A stretch of 64,000 nt of DNA from NCBI RefSeq assembly GCF_000688375.1, contig NZ_JIAF01000004.1, positions 1,736,001-1,800,000 on the forward strand, in the 5' to 3' direction. Each line of letters opens with the position of its first letter. The stretch's first letter is position 1. The stretch is from Prevotella sp. HUN102. GTDB lineage: Bacteria; Bacteroidota; Bacteroidia; Bacteroidales; Bacteroidaceae. A model generated the notes under the pieces. That model saw only the letters and a list, made by a program, of their open reading frames with translations, did not search any database and had not been told where the DNA came from. The position numbers and the translations under genes are program-made. Positions 36,184-44,081 of this stretch are shown here, in pieces.

Positions 36184-36191
36184 CAAAGTTA
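36184..36191 (-). promoter_or_regulatory. -7 box TAACTTTG very close to the uvrB start
   Basis: TAnnTTTG on the minus strand, only 6 bases before the uvrB ATG. Confidence 0.5.
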
Positions 36192-36275
36192 CTAAAAAAG
36201 CTCTTAATGCACTTATTTAATGGTAATTTTTTGCTAAAAAACATATAGCCTTTTGGCTTTTTATAGAATAATGTT

Positions 36276-36283
36276 TAACTTTG
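36276..36283 (+). promoter_or_regulatory. -7 box TAACTTTG of the bamD operon
   Basis: TAnnTTTG, 17 bases before the bamD ATG; rules out an in-frame Met at 36253. Confidence 0.7.
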
Positions 36284-36300
36284 CATTTCAAAATAGAATT

Positions 36301-37125
36301 ATGAAGAAGAATATTCTTATAACAATTCTTGTGGCATTGCTTTTTACAAGCTGTGCGCACGAGTATAATCAGGTCTATAAGAGCACAAATTATTCATACA
36401 AATACGAATTTGCAAAAGAATGTTTTGCAAAGGGAAAATTTGGATATGCTGTTCCTCTCTTGCAAGAATTGGTAACCATTATGAAGGGAACCGACAATGC
36501 ACAGGAGTGTCTTTATATGTTGGCTATGTCCGAATACGGCTTGGATGACTACGAGGCTGCCTCTGAAACATTCAAGAAGTATGTTCAGACCTATCCTCAC
36601 GGCGACTTTGCCGAAATGTCCTCGTTCTATATAGGGCAGAGTCTTTATGCAGGGACACCTGAACCTCGCCTTGACCAGACTCCCACTGTGGCTGCCATTG
36701 CTGCTTTTCAGGATTATCTCGACCGATATCCACAAGGAAAAATGAAGGGAACTGCCGAGCAACGCTTGTTTGAATTGCAGGATAAACTGATTCGTAAGGA
36801 ATATTTGAATGCGAAGCTGTATTATAACCTTGGTTCATATTTCGGCAACTGCACGAGTGGCGGCAACAACTATGAGGCTTGTATCATCACGGCTGAAAAT
36901 GCGCTCAACGATTTCCCATATACGCCACTGCGTGAGGAATTTGCCATCTTGCTGATGAAAAGCAAGTATGAATTGGCTCAGATGAGCGTTGAATCAAAGA
37001 AAATACAACGCTATCAGGATGCGGAAGACGAATGCTATGGCTTCATCAATGAATATCCAGACTCAAAGGAGCGTGCTACTGCCGAGAGATTCATTGAGAA
37101 ATGCAAGGAGTTTACCAAGAATTAA
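36301..37125 (+). CDS. bamD: Outer-membrane protein assembly factor BamD
   Basis: Lipoprotein subunit of the BAM complex that folds outer-membrane barrels. 274 residues from MKKNILITILVALLFTSC (lipobox, Cys18). Several tetratricopeptide-like repeats follow: YEFAKECFAKGKFGYAVPLLQ, YMLAMSEYGLDDYEAAS, AAIAAFQDYLDRYPQGK, ECYGFINEYPDSKERATAE. The YxxGxxxFxxGKYxxA-type repeats and a late LNDFPYT segment match BamD/YfiO. First gene of an operon with omega and a DUF4293 protein, in contrast to E. coli where bamD is alone. Confidence 0.93.
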   Translation: MKKNILITILVALLFTSCAHEYNQVYKSTNYSYKYEFAKECFAKGKFGYAVPLLQELVTIMKGTDNAQECLYMLAMSEYGLDDYEAASETFKKYVQTYPHGDFAEMSSFYIGQSLYAGTPEPRLDQTPTVAAIAAFQDYLDRYPQGKMKGTAEQRLFELQDKLIRKEYLNAKLYYNLGSYFGNCTSGGNNYEACIITAENALNDFPYTPLREEFAILLMKSKYELAQMSVESKKIQRYQDAEDECYGFINEYPDSKERATAERFIEKCKEFTKN

Positions 37126-37155
37126 GGAAAGAAATTTAAATTTTAAGATATAATA

Positions 37156-37497
37156 ATGGATTACAAGAAGTCAAAATCACCTGTTAATACAGTAACTCGC
37201 GATGTGTTGGAACTTTGGAAGGATACTGACAATATCTATGAGAGTGTAGCAATCATCGCAAAGCGTGCTAATCAGATTTCAATCGAAATCAAACAGGATC
37301 TCAGCAAGAAACTGGCAGAGTTTGCATCTTACAACGATTCCTTGGAGGAAGTCTTTGAGAATCGTGAGCAGATTGAGATTAGCCGTTACTACGAGAAATT
37401 GCCAAAACCAACCTTGCTCGCTACACAGGAGTTTCTTGAAGGCAATGTTTATTGGCGTGATCCTTCAAAGGACAACTTGGAGGAAGAAGACTTCTAA
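37156..37497 (+). CDS. rpoZ: RNA polymerase omega-like subunit (Bacteroidetes type)
   Basis: 113 residues, small cytoplasmic subunit that supports assembly of the beta-prime subunit. The core YESVAIIAKRANQISIEIK corresponds to the Rpb6/omega signature (x-x-A-x-x-I-A-x-R-A-x-Q-I). The N- and C-terminal tails are longer than in proteobacterial omega and end in an acidic NLEEEDF. 30 bases after bamD and 5 bases before the DUF4293 gene, so one transcript. Confidence 0.85.
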   Translation: MDYKKSKSPVNTVTRDVLELWKDTDNIYESVAIIAKRANQISIEIKQDLSKKLAEFASYNDSLEEVFENREQIEISRYYEKLPKPTLLATQEFLEGNVYWRDPSKDNLEEEDF

Positions 37498-37502
37498 GCG
37501 CA

Positions 37503-37955
37503 ATGATACAAAGAAAGCAAAGCATCTTCCTTTTCCTTTCACTGATTGCAGGTATTGCCTGCCTTTGTTTGCCAATCGGTTTGTTTGAACCTGAAGCAAT
37601 GGGAAAAGAAAGTATAATGATGAATTTGTGGATTCAGAGTGGGGAAGGGGTAAAGGATTTCAGAGTCTGCCCATTGTTTGCCATTCTTTTGGTCTCACTT
37701 CCGATACAACTGTTTGCAATCTTCGATTTCCATAAGCGCAAGCGTCAGATAAGTCTCTGCACTCTTTCTATGGTATTAATGCTCGCTTGGTATGCGGCTT
37801 ATGCTTATTTTGCATTGGCAGTACCCAAGAAAATGACGTTTGGAGTAGGATTCGCAGCTTGTCTGCCACTCGTATCAATCATTCTGTTGTTCTTGGCTAA
37901 ACAGGGAATAAAGTCAGACGAGGCTTTGGTCAGAGCAGCAGACAGAATCAGGTAA
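37503..37955 (+). CDS. DUF4293 membrane protein
   Basis: 150 residues, four predicted transmembrane segments (about 7-26, 55-75, 85-105, 115-132), short loops, a basic C terminus. DUF4293 is Bacteroidetes-specific and regularly follows bamD and rpoZ. Role unknown. Ends 19 bases before a strong terminator. Confidence 0.85.
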   Translation: MIQRKQSIFLFLSLIAGIACLCLPIGLFEPEAMGKESIMMNLWIQSGEGVKDFRVCPLFAILLVSLPIQLFAIFDFHKRKRQISLCTLSMVLMLAWYAAYAYFALAVPKKMTFGVGFAACLPLVSIILLFLAKQGIKSDEALVRAADRIR

Positions 37956-37974
37956 AACTAATTTATTCTATACA

Positions 37975-38008
37975 AAAAAGCTCGCTGTCATTTGACAGCG
38001 AGCTTTTT
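37975..38008. terminator. Bidirectional terminator, 16-base perfect arms
   Basis: Arms 37975-37990 and 37993-38008 with core GCTCGCTGTCA and T-run, between the convergent DUF4293 and lipoprotein genes. Confidence 0.93.
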
Positions 38009-38029
38009 CTATTATTCTGTTGTAAAGGA

Positions 38030-38683
38030 TTAGAGACCTAAACCTTTAGTTACTTTGCCTGCCGCATCGCTTGCCGCATTGGTAATCTTTTCCTTAGCAC
38101 TATTAACAGCCTCATTTGCCTTTGCATTAGCAGCTTCCTTTGCGCTATTAACTGCTTCGTTAGCCTTCTCTTCGAGCTTGCCACCGGCATTCTTTACTGC
38201 ATCTTCAGCACCGTTAGCTGCTGCTTTAGCATCTGCTGCTGCATCGCCAACAGTCTTAGCTGCGTCTGTAGAAATACCTGTAAGTGAGCTTACGAAGCCA
38301 TCAAGCTTGTCTGCTGATGCTGATGTGATAGCTTCAACGATTTTTTCGCTTCCGGGAATCTTTGCAACGGCATCCTTGTTGGCACCAATCCATTCCTGTA
38401 CCTTCTTGAAATATTCCTTTGCTGTTTCAGGATTCTTTGCATAGAGTTCGGCAATCTTAGCCTGAGCACCTGCCAACAACTGGCTAACGCCTGCATTGTC
38501 ATTTGCCTTCAATTTCTCTGTGAGCTGTGCAGCAATAGCTTCAGCGTCTTCAGGGATTGCTGTTGAGTCACTTGCAACTGCTGTTGTGTCTGTACCTTCA
38601 GTTGTTTTTGCTTCCTTGTTCGAGTTGCAGCTTGTAAATGTCAAAGCTGCTACGGCCATAGCCATAAAAAATACTTTCTTCAT
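38030..38683 (-). CDS. Alanine/lysine-rich lipoprotein with LEA-like C-terminal repeats
   Basis: 217 residues. Lipobox FTSC (Cys19), then a Thr/Ser/Glu-rich linker, a central helical part (about 45-130), and a C-terminal stretch of imperfect repeats built on A-N-E-A-V-N-S-A-K-E (about 135-215), with regular Ala/Lys/Glu/Asp spacing resembling late-embryogenesis-abundant or apolipophorin-type amphipathic helices. No enzymatic motif. Likely a periplasmic or outer-membrane-associated helical stress protein; function not known. Monocistronic with its own promoter and the shared terminator at 37975. Confidence 0.75.
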   Translation of the reverse strand: MKKVFFMAMAVAALTFTSCNSNKEAKTTEGTDTTAVASDSTAIPEDAEAIAAQLTEKLKANDNAGVSQLLAGAQAKIAELYAKNPETAKEYFKKVQEWIGANKDAVAKIPGSEKIVEAITSASADKLDGFVSSLTGISTDAAKTVGDAAADAKAAANGAEDAVKNAGGKLEEKANEAVNSAKEAANAKANEAVNSAKEKITNAASDAAGKVTKGLGL

Positions 38684-38714
38684 AATCTTTCTCTATTTTA
38701 ATTAATAGTCGACT

Positions 38715-38722
38715 CAAAGGTA
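38715..38722 (-). promoter_or_regulatory. -7 box TACCTTTG of the LEA-like lipoprotein
   Basis: TAnnTTTG on the minus strand, 32 bases before the start codon. Confidence 0.7.
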
Positions 38723-38939
38723 GTGATTAAATCTATTCACACATAATTTGTTAGTGAAATTTAACTAATATAAAATAGAAATCGTAATTATAAGCTCATC
38801 ATAGCTCTACGGTTCTTGATTGTGGGTAAGAGGAAGCAGATACAGTTCTGAAATGTCTGAACCTTTTTAGTGCAATACCTTTTCTGCAACAGAGCACTAT
38901 TATTTTCTTGAAACCGTGAAATATGTCCCGATTTTATAA

Positions 38940-38947
38940 TACCTTTG
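38940..38947 (+). promoter_or_regulatory. -7 box TACCTTTG of the DMT transporter
   Basis: TAnnTTTG, 53 bases before the ATG at 39001. Confidence 0.7.
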
Positions 38948-39000
38948 TGCCCGATTTATTTTATAGTGTTTTAAACTAAATTTAATATTGATAGATAACA

Positions 39001-39948
39001 ATGCAATACTTAGGTGAACTGATAGCTCTTGGAGTGGCTTTTTCGTGGACCATTGCGGCTATGTCTTGCGAGGTAGCAAGTAAACAGTTGGGAGTAGTTG
39101 TAACGAATGTATGGCGAATGGGACTTGCGCTGCTGCTTTCACTCGCAATGATGTGGTGGTTTACGGGCGAGGCTTTCCCGGTTCACGCACAGTTCGAGAG
39201 TTGGATGTGGCTGCTGCTGTCGGGTATGGTCGGCTATTTCTTCGGCGATTGGTGCTTGTTCAACAGTTACCTCACGATAGGTTCACGCTATGGTCAGCTC
39301 TTTATGACGCTTGCTCCGATGTTCACGGCTATTTCAGCTTGGGCAATGATGGGGCAGGTAATGAGCCTGAATAGCTTGATTGCGATGACGGTAACAATGT
39401 CGGGTATAGGGATTTCGGTGCTCAGCAAGGGTGAGGGCAAGCACAAGGTGTCATTGCAGTTGCCATTGAAGGGCGTGTTGTATGGAATCGGTGCCGGACT
39501 GGGACAGGGTTTGGGTTATGTGCTGAGCCTTATCGGTCAGGAACATTACAGAGCTGACGTACAGGCAGCCGTATCGGCTGAAGTTTGGAAAGGAATGGAG
39601 GGTTACACATCGTTCAGTGCCAACCTTATCCGTTGCATTGCTGGATTGGCTTGCTATTCTGTTTGGCTTGTTCTGAAAGGCGACAGCAAACGTTGGGCGC
39701 AAAGCATACACAATAAGAAAGGTATGTGGGCATTGATAATCGCCGTGTTCTCCGGACCATTCCTCGGCGTAAGTTTCTCGCTGATGGCAGGTCAATACAC
39801 CGACGCAGGCATTGCGAGTACGCTGATGGCTACAAGTCCGATAATGATTCTGCTGCCTGCCTACTATTTCTTCCACGAAAAGATTACGCTGAAGGGAATC
39901 ATCGGTGCAGTAATATCGGTTATCGGCGTGTCGCTTTTCTTTTTATGA
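39001..39948 (+). CDS. DMT superfamily (EamA) transporter
   Basis: 315 residues, inner membrane, about 10 transmembrane helices in two EamA halves (about 1-140 and 155-313). GVAFSWTIAAMSCEVASK and SGPFLGVSFSLMAGQY lie in the conserved regions of the two halves. Substrate unknown; the family exports metabolites such as amino acids. Monocistronic; terminator at 40113. Confidence 0.88.
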   Translation: MQYLGELIALGVAFSWTIAAMSCEVASKQLGVVVTNVWRMGLALLLSLAMMWWFTGEAFPVHAQFESWMWLLLSGMVGYFFGDWCLFNSYLTIGSRYGQLFMTLAPMFTAISAWAMMGQVMSLNSLIAMTVTMSGIGISVLSKGEGKHKVSLQLPLKGVLYGIGAGLGQGLGYVLSLIGQEHYRADVQAAVSAEVWKGMEGYTSFSANLIRCIAGLACYSVWLVLKGDSKRWAQSIHNKKGMWALIIAVFSGPFLGVSFSLMAGQYTDAGIASTLMATSPIMILLPAYYFFHEKITLKGIIGAVISVIGVSLFFL

Positions 39949-39954
39949 GTGGAT

Positions 39955-40106
39955 GAGAGAACAAGTATAGAAGTGGATAAGTTTACAAGTAGACAAGTGA
40001 ACGAGTCTACAAGTATATCACTTCGATATATAGAAGAATAAGGAAAATGCAATGCTGAAATGGTATGGCTGTGCAGAAATCTCCCTGTCCACTTGTCTAC
40101 TCGTTC
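39955..40106. repeat. Degenerate short tandem and inverted repeats
   Basis: Between the transporter stop and its terminator, the motif ACAAGT or AAGTxxA recurs about every 9-11 bases (around 39958-40018), and the end of the region (GTCCACTTGTCTACTCG) is an inverted version of part of it. No gene. Confidence 0.5.
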
Positions 40107-40112
40107 TCTTAT

Positions 40113-40160
40113 AACATAAAAATCCCTGAATGCACGTGAGCATTCAGGGATTTTTATGTT
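40113..40160. terminator. Bidirectional terminator, 21-base perfect arms
   Basis: Arms 40113-40133 and 40140-40160 are exactly complementary (core TCCCTGAATGC), between the convergent transporter and receptor genes. Confidence 0.93.
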
Positions 40161-40227
40161 TTAGAGTCTATGCTCCATTGGAAAACAATATCTTCCAACG
40201 CAGGCAAGAGCGTCCAAAGATTTGTAT

Positions 40228-42300
40228 TTACAGTTCAATCTTTATGCCTGCAATCATCCAAATGCCGGGCTGTGCAACGTTTCCGTAGTCCACATAATTC
40301 CGGTCAAGGATGTTGTTGCCCTCTAAGTATGCACTCCATTTCGCTTCGTTCCAACTGAGACGGGCATCAAGAATGCCGTAACTGGCATAGGTATGCCGAT
40401 TGTTGGCTGTATCGAGGTAGCTGCCCATACGGTGTTGGAAACGATAGTTGAGACCAAGGTCGAGCTGCTTCCATATATTGAGCTGAAGATTGGCTACGAA
40501 CTTGTTCTTCAGATATTCCAAAGCATACTTACTCACAATGTTCTTGTGTTCCTGTTCGCTCTGATTAAGGTAGCAGTAGGCAAGTCCGAACTTCTTGAGA
40601 ATGTGCTGCGAGGGAAGAATATTGAGGATATTAAAGTCCAGCGAGGCCTCGACGCCCATTGTGTTTATCTCTCCGAAGTTCACACTCTTCCAGAGAATAG
40701 CTCCGTTCTCATCCAGCGTCCCATCGGAAATCCAGTCGATGAGGTTTCTGTGATGATTGTAGAAGACGCTTGCCTTACCATTTACATACCGGGTGTTGTA
40801 TTTCACGCCTGTTTCTATTGCCGAAAGTTCCTCGGGACGGAGATGCTTGTCGGCCTTGTGCCCCCCTACGGAGTAAAAGAGTTCTGTGATGGACGGCATA
40901 CGGAGCGAGGTGTTATAGGAGGCATACATTTTCCACGCGTTGCCAATACGATAGCTTGCATCGATTCCCGGATAGACACGCATATTCATATCTGCCTGAC
41001 TGTTCTTCACGGCAATGATTCCGGCAGAGAGCGTGAGGCGGCCAAGGATGACGTTGTGCTCCAAAACAAACTGGACGTTGGTACGGTTGAGTCCGTTTGT
41101 GTAGTTTCTGTCGGTTCCGTGAATGGGGCGAGGACGATTGAGAGGCTCTCCGAGATTACCGCTCACGAGATCTTCGTGGCGCAGCTCGGCACCGAAAGCC
41201 GTGCGACCGAGTTCCCAGTCAAAGTAAGCATTGAGATTAACGCCGTACACATCCGTGCGATGATAGTTGAAGGCATACTTCTCCGGTGCATCGCGGAAAA
41301 GCTCGAATCGGTCCATACTCCGGTTCCAGTAGATGGACGGACGGATGCGAAAACGTCCTTGCCTGTTTTCGGCTTGAACGGCTGTGAACGTTTTGAAGGT
41401 ATGCTCAAACTGGTCGTCGTACTTTGCTCCGTAGAATGTGTTTGAACCAAAGTCCTTGAGGCTCATACCTGCGTGCCAGTTCACGGCAATCTGCTCGTCG
41501 TTGTAGTTGCCCTGATAGAATGCCTTGCCCGTCTTGAAGTCTGCATTCAGTTTCCCTGCCTTGTTGCGCAGGTAGCCGTCGCTGCGTGTATAAGAGCCTG
41601 ATAGCTGATTGTTCCATTTTCCCCGTGCGAGATTGGCACGTGATCCGGCACGCAGATAGCCGTATGAACCACCTTCGACGTGGGCAGAAAGAGAAGTTTG
41701 TGGTGGAGTTTTAGTAACGATGTTTACGGCACCTAATAATGAAGACGTACCATAAACTCTTCCGGCAGGACCTTCCAACACTTCAATCCGTTCAATCTCG
41801 CTGATGTCTACGGGGAAGTCGAAGGCATTGTGGCCTGTTTGTGCATCGCCGATGTTGATTCCGTTCAGCAATACTGTGATCTGTTCAGAGTTTCCTCCCC
41901 GTATGCTCACGTCGGTAAGTGCTCCGAGAGGGCCTTTCTGGCGCATGTCCACGCCTACGGCATACTTCAACAGATCATTAACACTTTGTACTGGCGCGGC
42001 CTGAATGTCCTCGCGGCTCAGTACAGTTACCATTCTCGCTTGCTGACTGGTGGTCAGCGGTGCGCGTGTGCCCGTTACGTTCACTTCGCCCAACGCTATG
42101 TTCTTATTGATGGCTGTAGAGTCGCTGCTCGTCAGTTCTGCTTCGATGCAACTGTTGTGGGCAGTGGCATTCTGCAATGTAGCGACACTCAGTACACCAA
42201 TAATAACCTCCTTGCCGAGAACGGCGAAGAGCGAATAGCTGCGGTTGGAGAAGTGTGTGAACTTCAGCACGTTGCGCTTGTTCAAAATTGGTTTGTACAT
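40228..42300 (-). CDS. TonB-dependent outer-membrane receptor, BtuB-like
   Basis: 690 residues. Plug domain with TVLSREDIQAAPVQSVNDLL, VSIRGGNSEQITVLLNG and IERIEVLEGPAGRVYG, followed by a 22-strand barrel ending in a C-terminal strand GIWMIAGIKIEL. The plug resembles vitamin B12 (BtuB) and related small-ligand receptors and lacks the SusC-type carboxypeptidase-regulatory N domain; there is no SusD neighbour. The N terminus is long before the plug (about 70 residues) with a hydrophobic segment near 25-50. Ligand uncertain; no cobalamin riboswitch is recognisable in the short leader. Confidence 0.88.
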   Translation of the reverse strand: MYKPILNKRNVLKFTHFSNRSYSLFAVLGKEVIIGVLSVATLQNATAHNSCIEAELTSSDSTAINKNIALGEVNVTGTRAPLTTSQQARMVTVLSREDIQAAPVQSVNDLLKYAVGVDMRQKGPLGALTDVSIRGGNSEQITVLLNGINIGDAQTGHNAFDFPVDISEIERIEVLEGPAGRVYGTSSLLGAVNIVTKTPPQTSLSAHVEGGSYGYLRAGSRANLARGKWNNQLSGSYTRSDGYLRNKAGKLNADFKTGKAFYQGNYNDEQIAVNWHAGMSLKDFGSNTFYGAKYDDQFEHTFKTFTAVQAENRQGRFRIRPSIYWNRSMDRFELFRDAPEKYAFNYHRTDVYGVNLNAYFDWELGRTAFGAELRHEDLVSGNLGEPLNRPRPIHGTDRNYTNGLNRTNVQFVLEHNVILGRLTLSAGIIAVKNSQADMNMRVYPGIDASYRIGNAWKMYASYNTSLRMPSITELFYSVGGHKADKHLRPEELSAIETGVKYNTRYVNGKASVFYNHHRNLIDWISDGTLDENGAILWKSVNFGEINTMGVEASLDFNILNILPSQHILKKFGLAYCYLNQSEQEHKNIVSKYALEYLKNKFVANLQLNIWKQLDLGLNYRFQHRMGSYLDTANNRHTYASYGILDARLSWNEAKWSAYLEGNNILDRNYVDYGNVAQPGIWMIAGIKIEL

Positions 42301-42368
42301 AAATAATTGTTTGTTAATAATTTCCCGTCTGCACGCTCAGCATTGAGGCGCAGTGGGTTTCCAGGGTG

Positions 42369-42376
42369 CAAAAGTA
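42369..42376 (-). promoter_or_regulatory. -7 box TACTTTTG of the BtuB-like receptor
   Basis: TAnnTTTG on the minus strand; leader of about 60 bases. Confidence 0.7.
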
Positions 42377-42454
42377 CATATAATTATCCTTATTTTTATT
42401 CTATTTTCAAGTTTTTCTTTTCTCTTTTGATGGGAGAGAATATGAAGGATGCAG

Positions 42455-42520
42455 AAAGTTGGTGAACTTTTTGCCAAAAGCTGGCGAACTTTTTACTAAA
42501 AGTTGGCGAGCTTTTTATTG
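42455..42520 (+). repeat. Three head-to-tail 22-base repeats, each a small hairpin
   Basis: Units 42455-42476, 42477-42498 and 42499-42520, consensus AAAGTTGGCGAACTTTTT plus four variable bases. Each contains AAAGTT/AACTTT arms around GGCG or GGTG. No spacers. Confidence 0.85.
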
Positions 42521-42659
42521 AAAGTCCACGCTCAACTATCAGCGGAAAGGGCATTAGGGCGAGTATTGAAGGTAAGTAAATGGAAATGAGATGGATTTGC
42601 AGTGTTTCTCTATGTTTTACACAGAGGATAAAAGTGCAGAAGATGTGGATTTGTGCAGA

Positions 42660-42830
42660 AGTTCCGTTACCAAATCGTTAGCCCATTTTCCGAGTGGTAA
42701 CGAGGAGGTAGGAGAAGGTAACCGACAGAAGAGTGTTCGGTAACTATCTTTTCTTTCATTATGGTGCTGATGCATTGTGACACAATGTTTTGCATAGCTG
42801 AGAACGCTTCGGTAACGGGTAACTTTGCCC
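42660..42830. promoter_or_regulatory. Cluster of GGTAAC/GTTACC words at the element's left end
   Basis: At least five occurrences (near 42664, 42701, 42717, 42739, 42810) plus a GGGTAAC at 42816. The right subterminal zone (54985-55020) has GTTACC and GGTAAT. Could be arm-type recombinase or excisionase sites. Confidence 0.4.
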
Positions 42831-42846
42831 ATAAAAACAGAAGCGT

Positions 42847-44076
42847 ATGCAAACAGACAAATTTAAGGTGTTGCTCTACCTGAAAAAGAGCGGATTGGAC
42901 AAGTCGGGGCAAGCTCCGATAATGGGGCGTATAACTTATGGTCGAACCATCGCCCAATTCAGTTGTAAACTCTCGTGCGACCCGAAGTTGTGGAATGCTC
43001 GTGAGAGCAGACTGAACGGCAAGAGCCGTGAAGCGGTGGCAACGAATGGCAAGTTGGAACGCTTGCTTCTCTCGGTACAGTCGGCTTATCGACTTCTTTG
43101 CGAGCGAGGTGCGGTATTTACGGCAACAGACATTAAGGAGCAGTTTCAAGGAAGTATGCAAAGTCAAACAACCTTCTTGGCGTGCTATGACCTGATGTTG
43201 GAAGAGCTAGAGATGCGTGTCGGGATTGAGCTAAAGCCTGTATCAATGAGAATTTATCGTTCGGTTCGTCGGCACTTGGAGGAGTTTGTCCACCGACAAT
43301 TCAGAACAGATGATATAACATTCAGTCAAATCACAGAGGATTTTCTTCTTCTCTTTGAGCAGTATATCAAGGGCGAATTAGGTCTTTCGCAAAGCTATTT
43401 CCATACCCTCTCCATCTGTTTGAAGAAGGCTTGTCGTTTGGCATATCGTAAAGGCTTTGCCGATAGGCTTATTTTTGAGAACAATAAGGTGGAACGGGGG
43501 AATAAGAAATTGCCTCGTGCCTTGGACAGAGCTTCATTGGATAAGTTGCAGAACCTGACTTTTGAGCCGTATGAGGTAGAGTTGGAAACCGCTCGCAATC
43601 TCTTTCTATTTTCTTGTTATACGGGTGTAGCTTATTGCGATATGGTCGCTCTGAATCGGGAACATCTCTTTACGGACGATAGGGGAGCTTTGTGGCTGAA
43701 ATTCCGCAGACAGAAGACCGATACCCTTTGCCGTGTGAAACTCTTGCCTGAAGCGGTGCGTTTGATAGAGCGGTATCAATCAGACGAACGAACCACGCTC
43801 TTTGCACCCATTGCCTATTCGGCTTATCTCGTTCAGCTCAAAGCCCTGCAACTCCGGGTAGGTCTTTCCATTCCCCTTTCGGCACACGTTGGTCGCCACA
43901 CCTTTGCGACCTTGATTACTTTGGAACGAGGTGTTCCCATCGAAACGGTCAGTCGAATGTTGGGACACAACAACATCCAAACGACCGAGCGATACGCCCA
44001 CGTTACCCCGAAGAAACTCTTTGATGAGTTCGGACGATTTCTCTCTTTCACTGAAAACCTAACCTTAACCTTGTAA
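42847..44076 (+). CDS. Tyrosine recombinase 1 of the mobilizable element
   Basis: 409 residues. Arm-binding N-terminal domain (KVLLYLKKSGLDKSGQAPIMGRI), SAM-like core-binding domain (about 105-200), catalytic domain with HVGRHTFATL (H-x-x-R), LGHNNIQTTERYAHV (His and nucleophile Tyr). Where most family members have the first catalytic Arg, this protein has Ala (CYTGVAYCDMVAL), as also seen in IntDOT-type recombinases that substitute it. Leftmost gene of the element, 6 bases before the second recombinase, so both are made together. Confidence 0.9.
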   Translation: MQTDKFKVLLYLKKSGLDKSGQAPIMGRITYGRTIAQFSCKLSCDPKLWNARESRLNGKSREAVATNGKLERLLLSVQSAYRLLCERGAVFTATDIKEQFQGSMQSQTTFLACYDLMLEELEMRVGIELKPVSMRIYRSVRRHLEEFVHRQFRTDDITFSQITEDFLLLFEQYIKGELGLSQSYFHTLSICLKKACRLAYRKGFADRLIFENNKVERGNKKLPRALDRASLDKLQNLTFEPYEVELETARNLFLFSCYTGVAYCDMVALNREHLFTDDRGALWLKFRRQKTDTLCRVKLLPEAVRLIERYQSDERTTLFAPIAYSAYLVQLKALQLRVGLSIPLSAHVGRHTFATLITLERGVPIETVSRMLGHNNIQTTERYAHVTPKKLFDEFGRFLSFTENLTLTL

Positions 44077-44081
44077 GACCT

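Larger units (their letters stand above)
38684..39000. other. 317-base divergent promoter region
   Basis: Carries the back-to-back promoters of the lipoprotein (38715) and the transporter (38940); nothing else recognised. Confidence 0.55.
42301..42846. other. 546-base gap with receptor promoter, tandem hairpins and element left end
   Basis: From left: receptor promoter (42369), three 22-base tandem repeats (42455-42520), then from about 42596 the left end of the mobilizable element with repeated GGTAAC words. Confidence 0.6.

Noticed and set aside
42301..42368. Cobalamin riboswitch upstream of the BtuB-like receptor
   Set aside because: The leader is only about 60 bases and lacks the conserved core; the promoter box leaves no room for one.
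42455..42520. CRISPR array
   Set aside because: Repeats are directly adjacent with no spacers and no cas genes are present.
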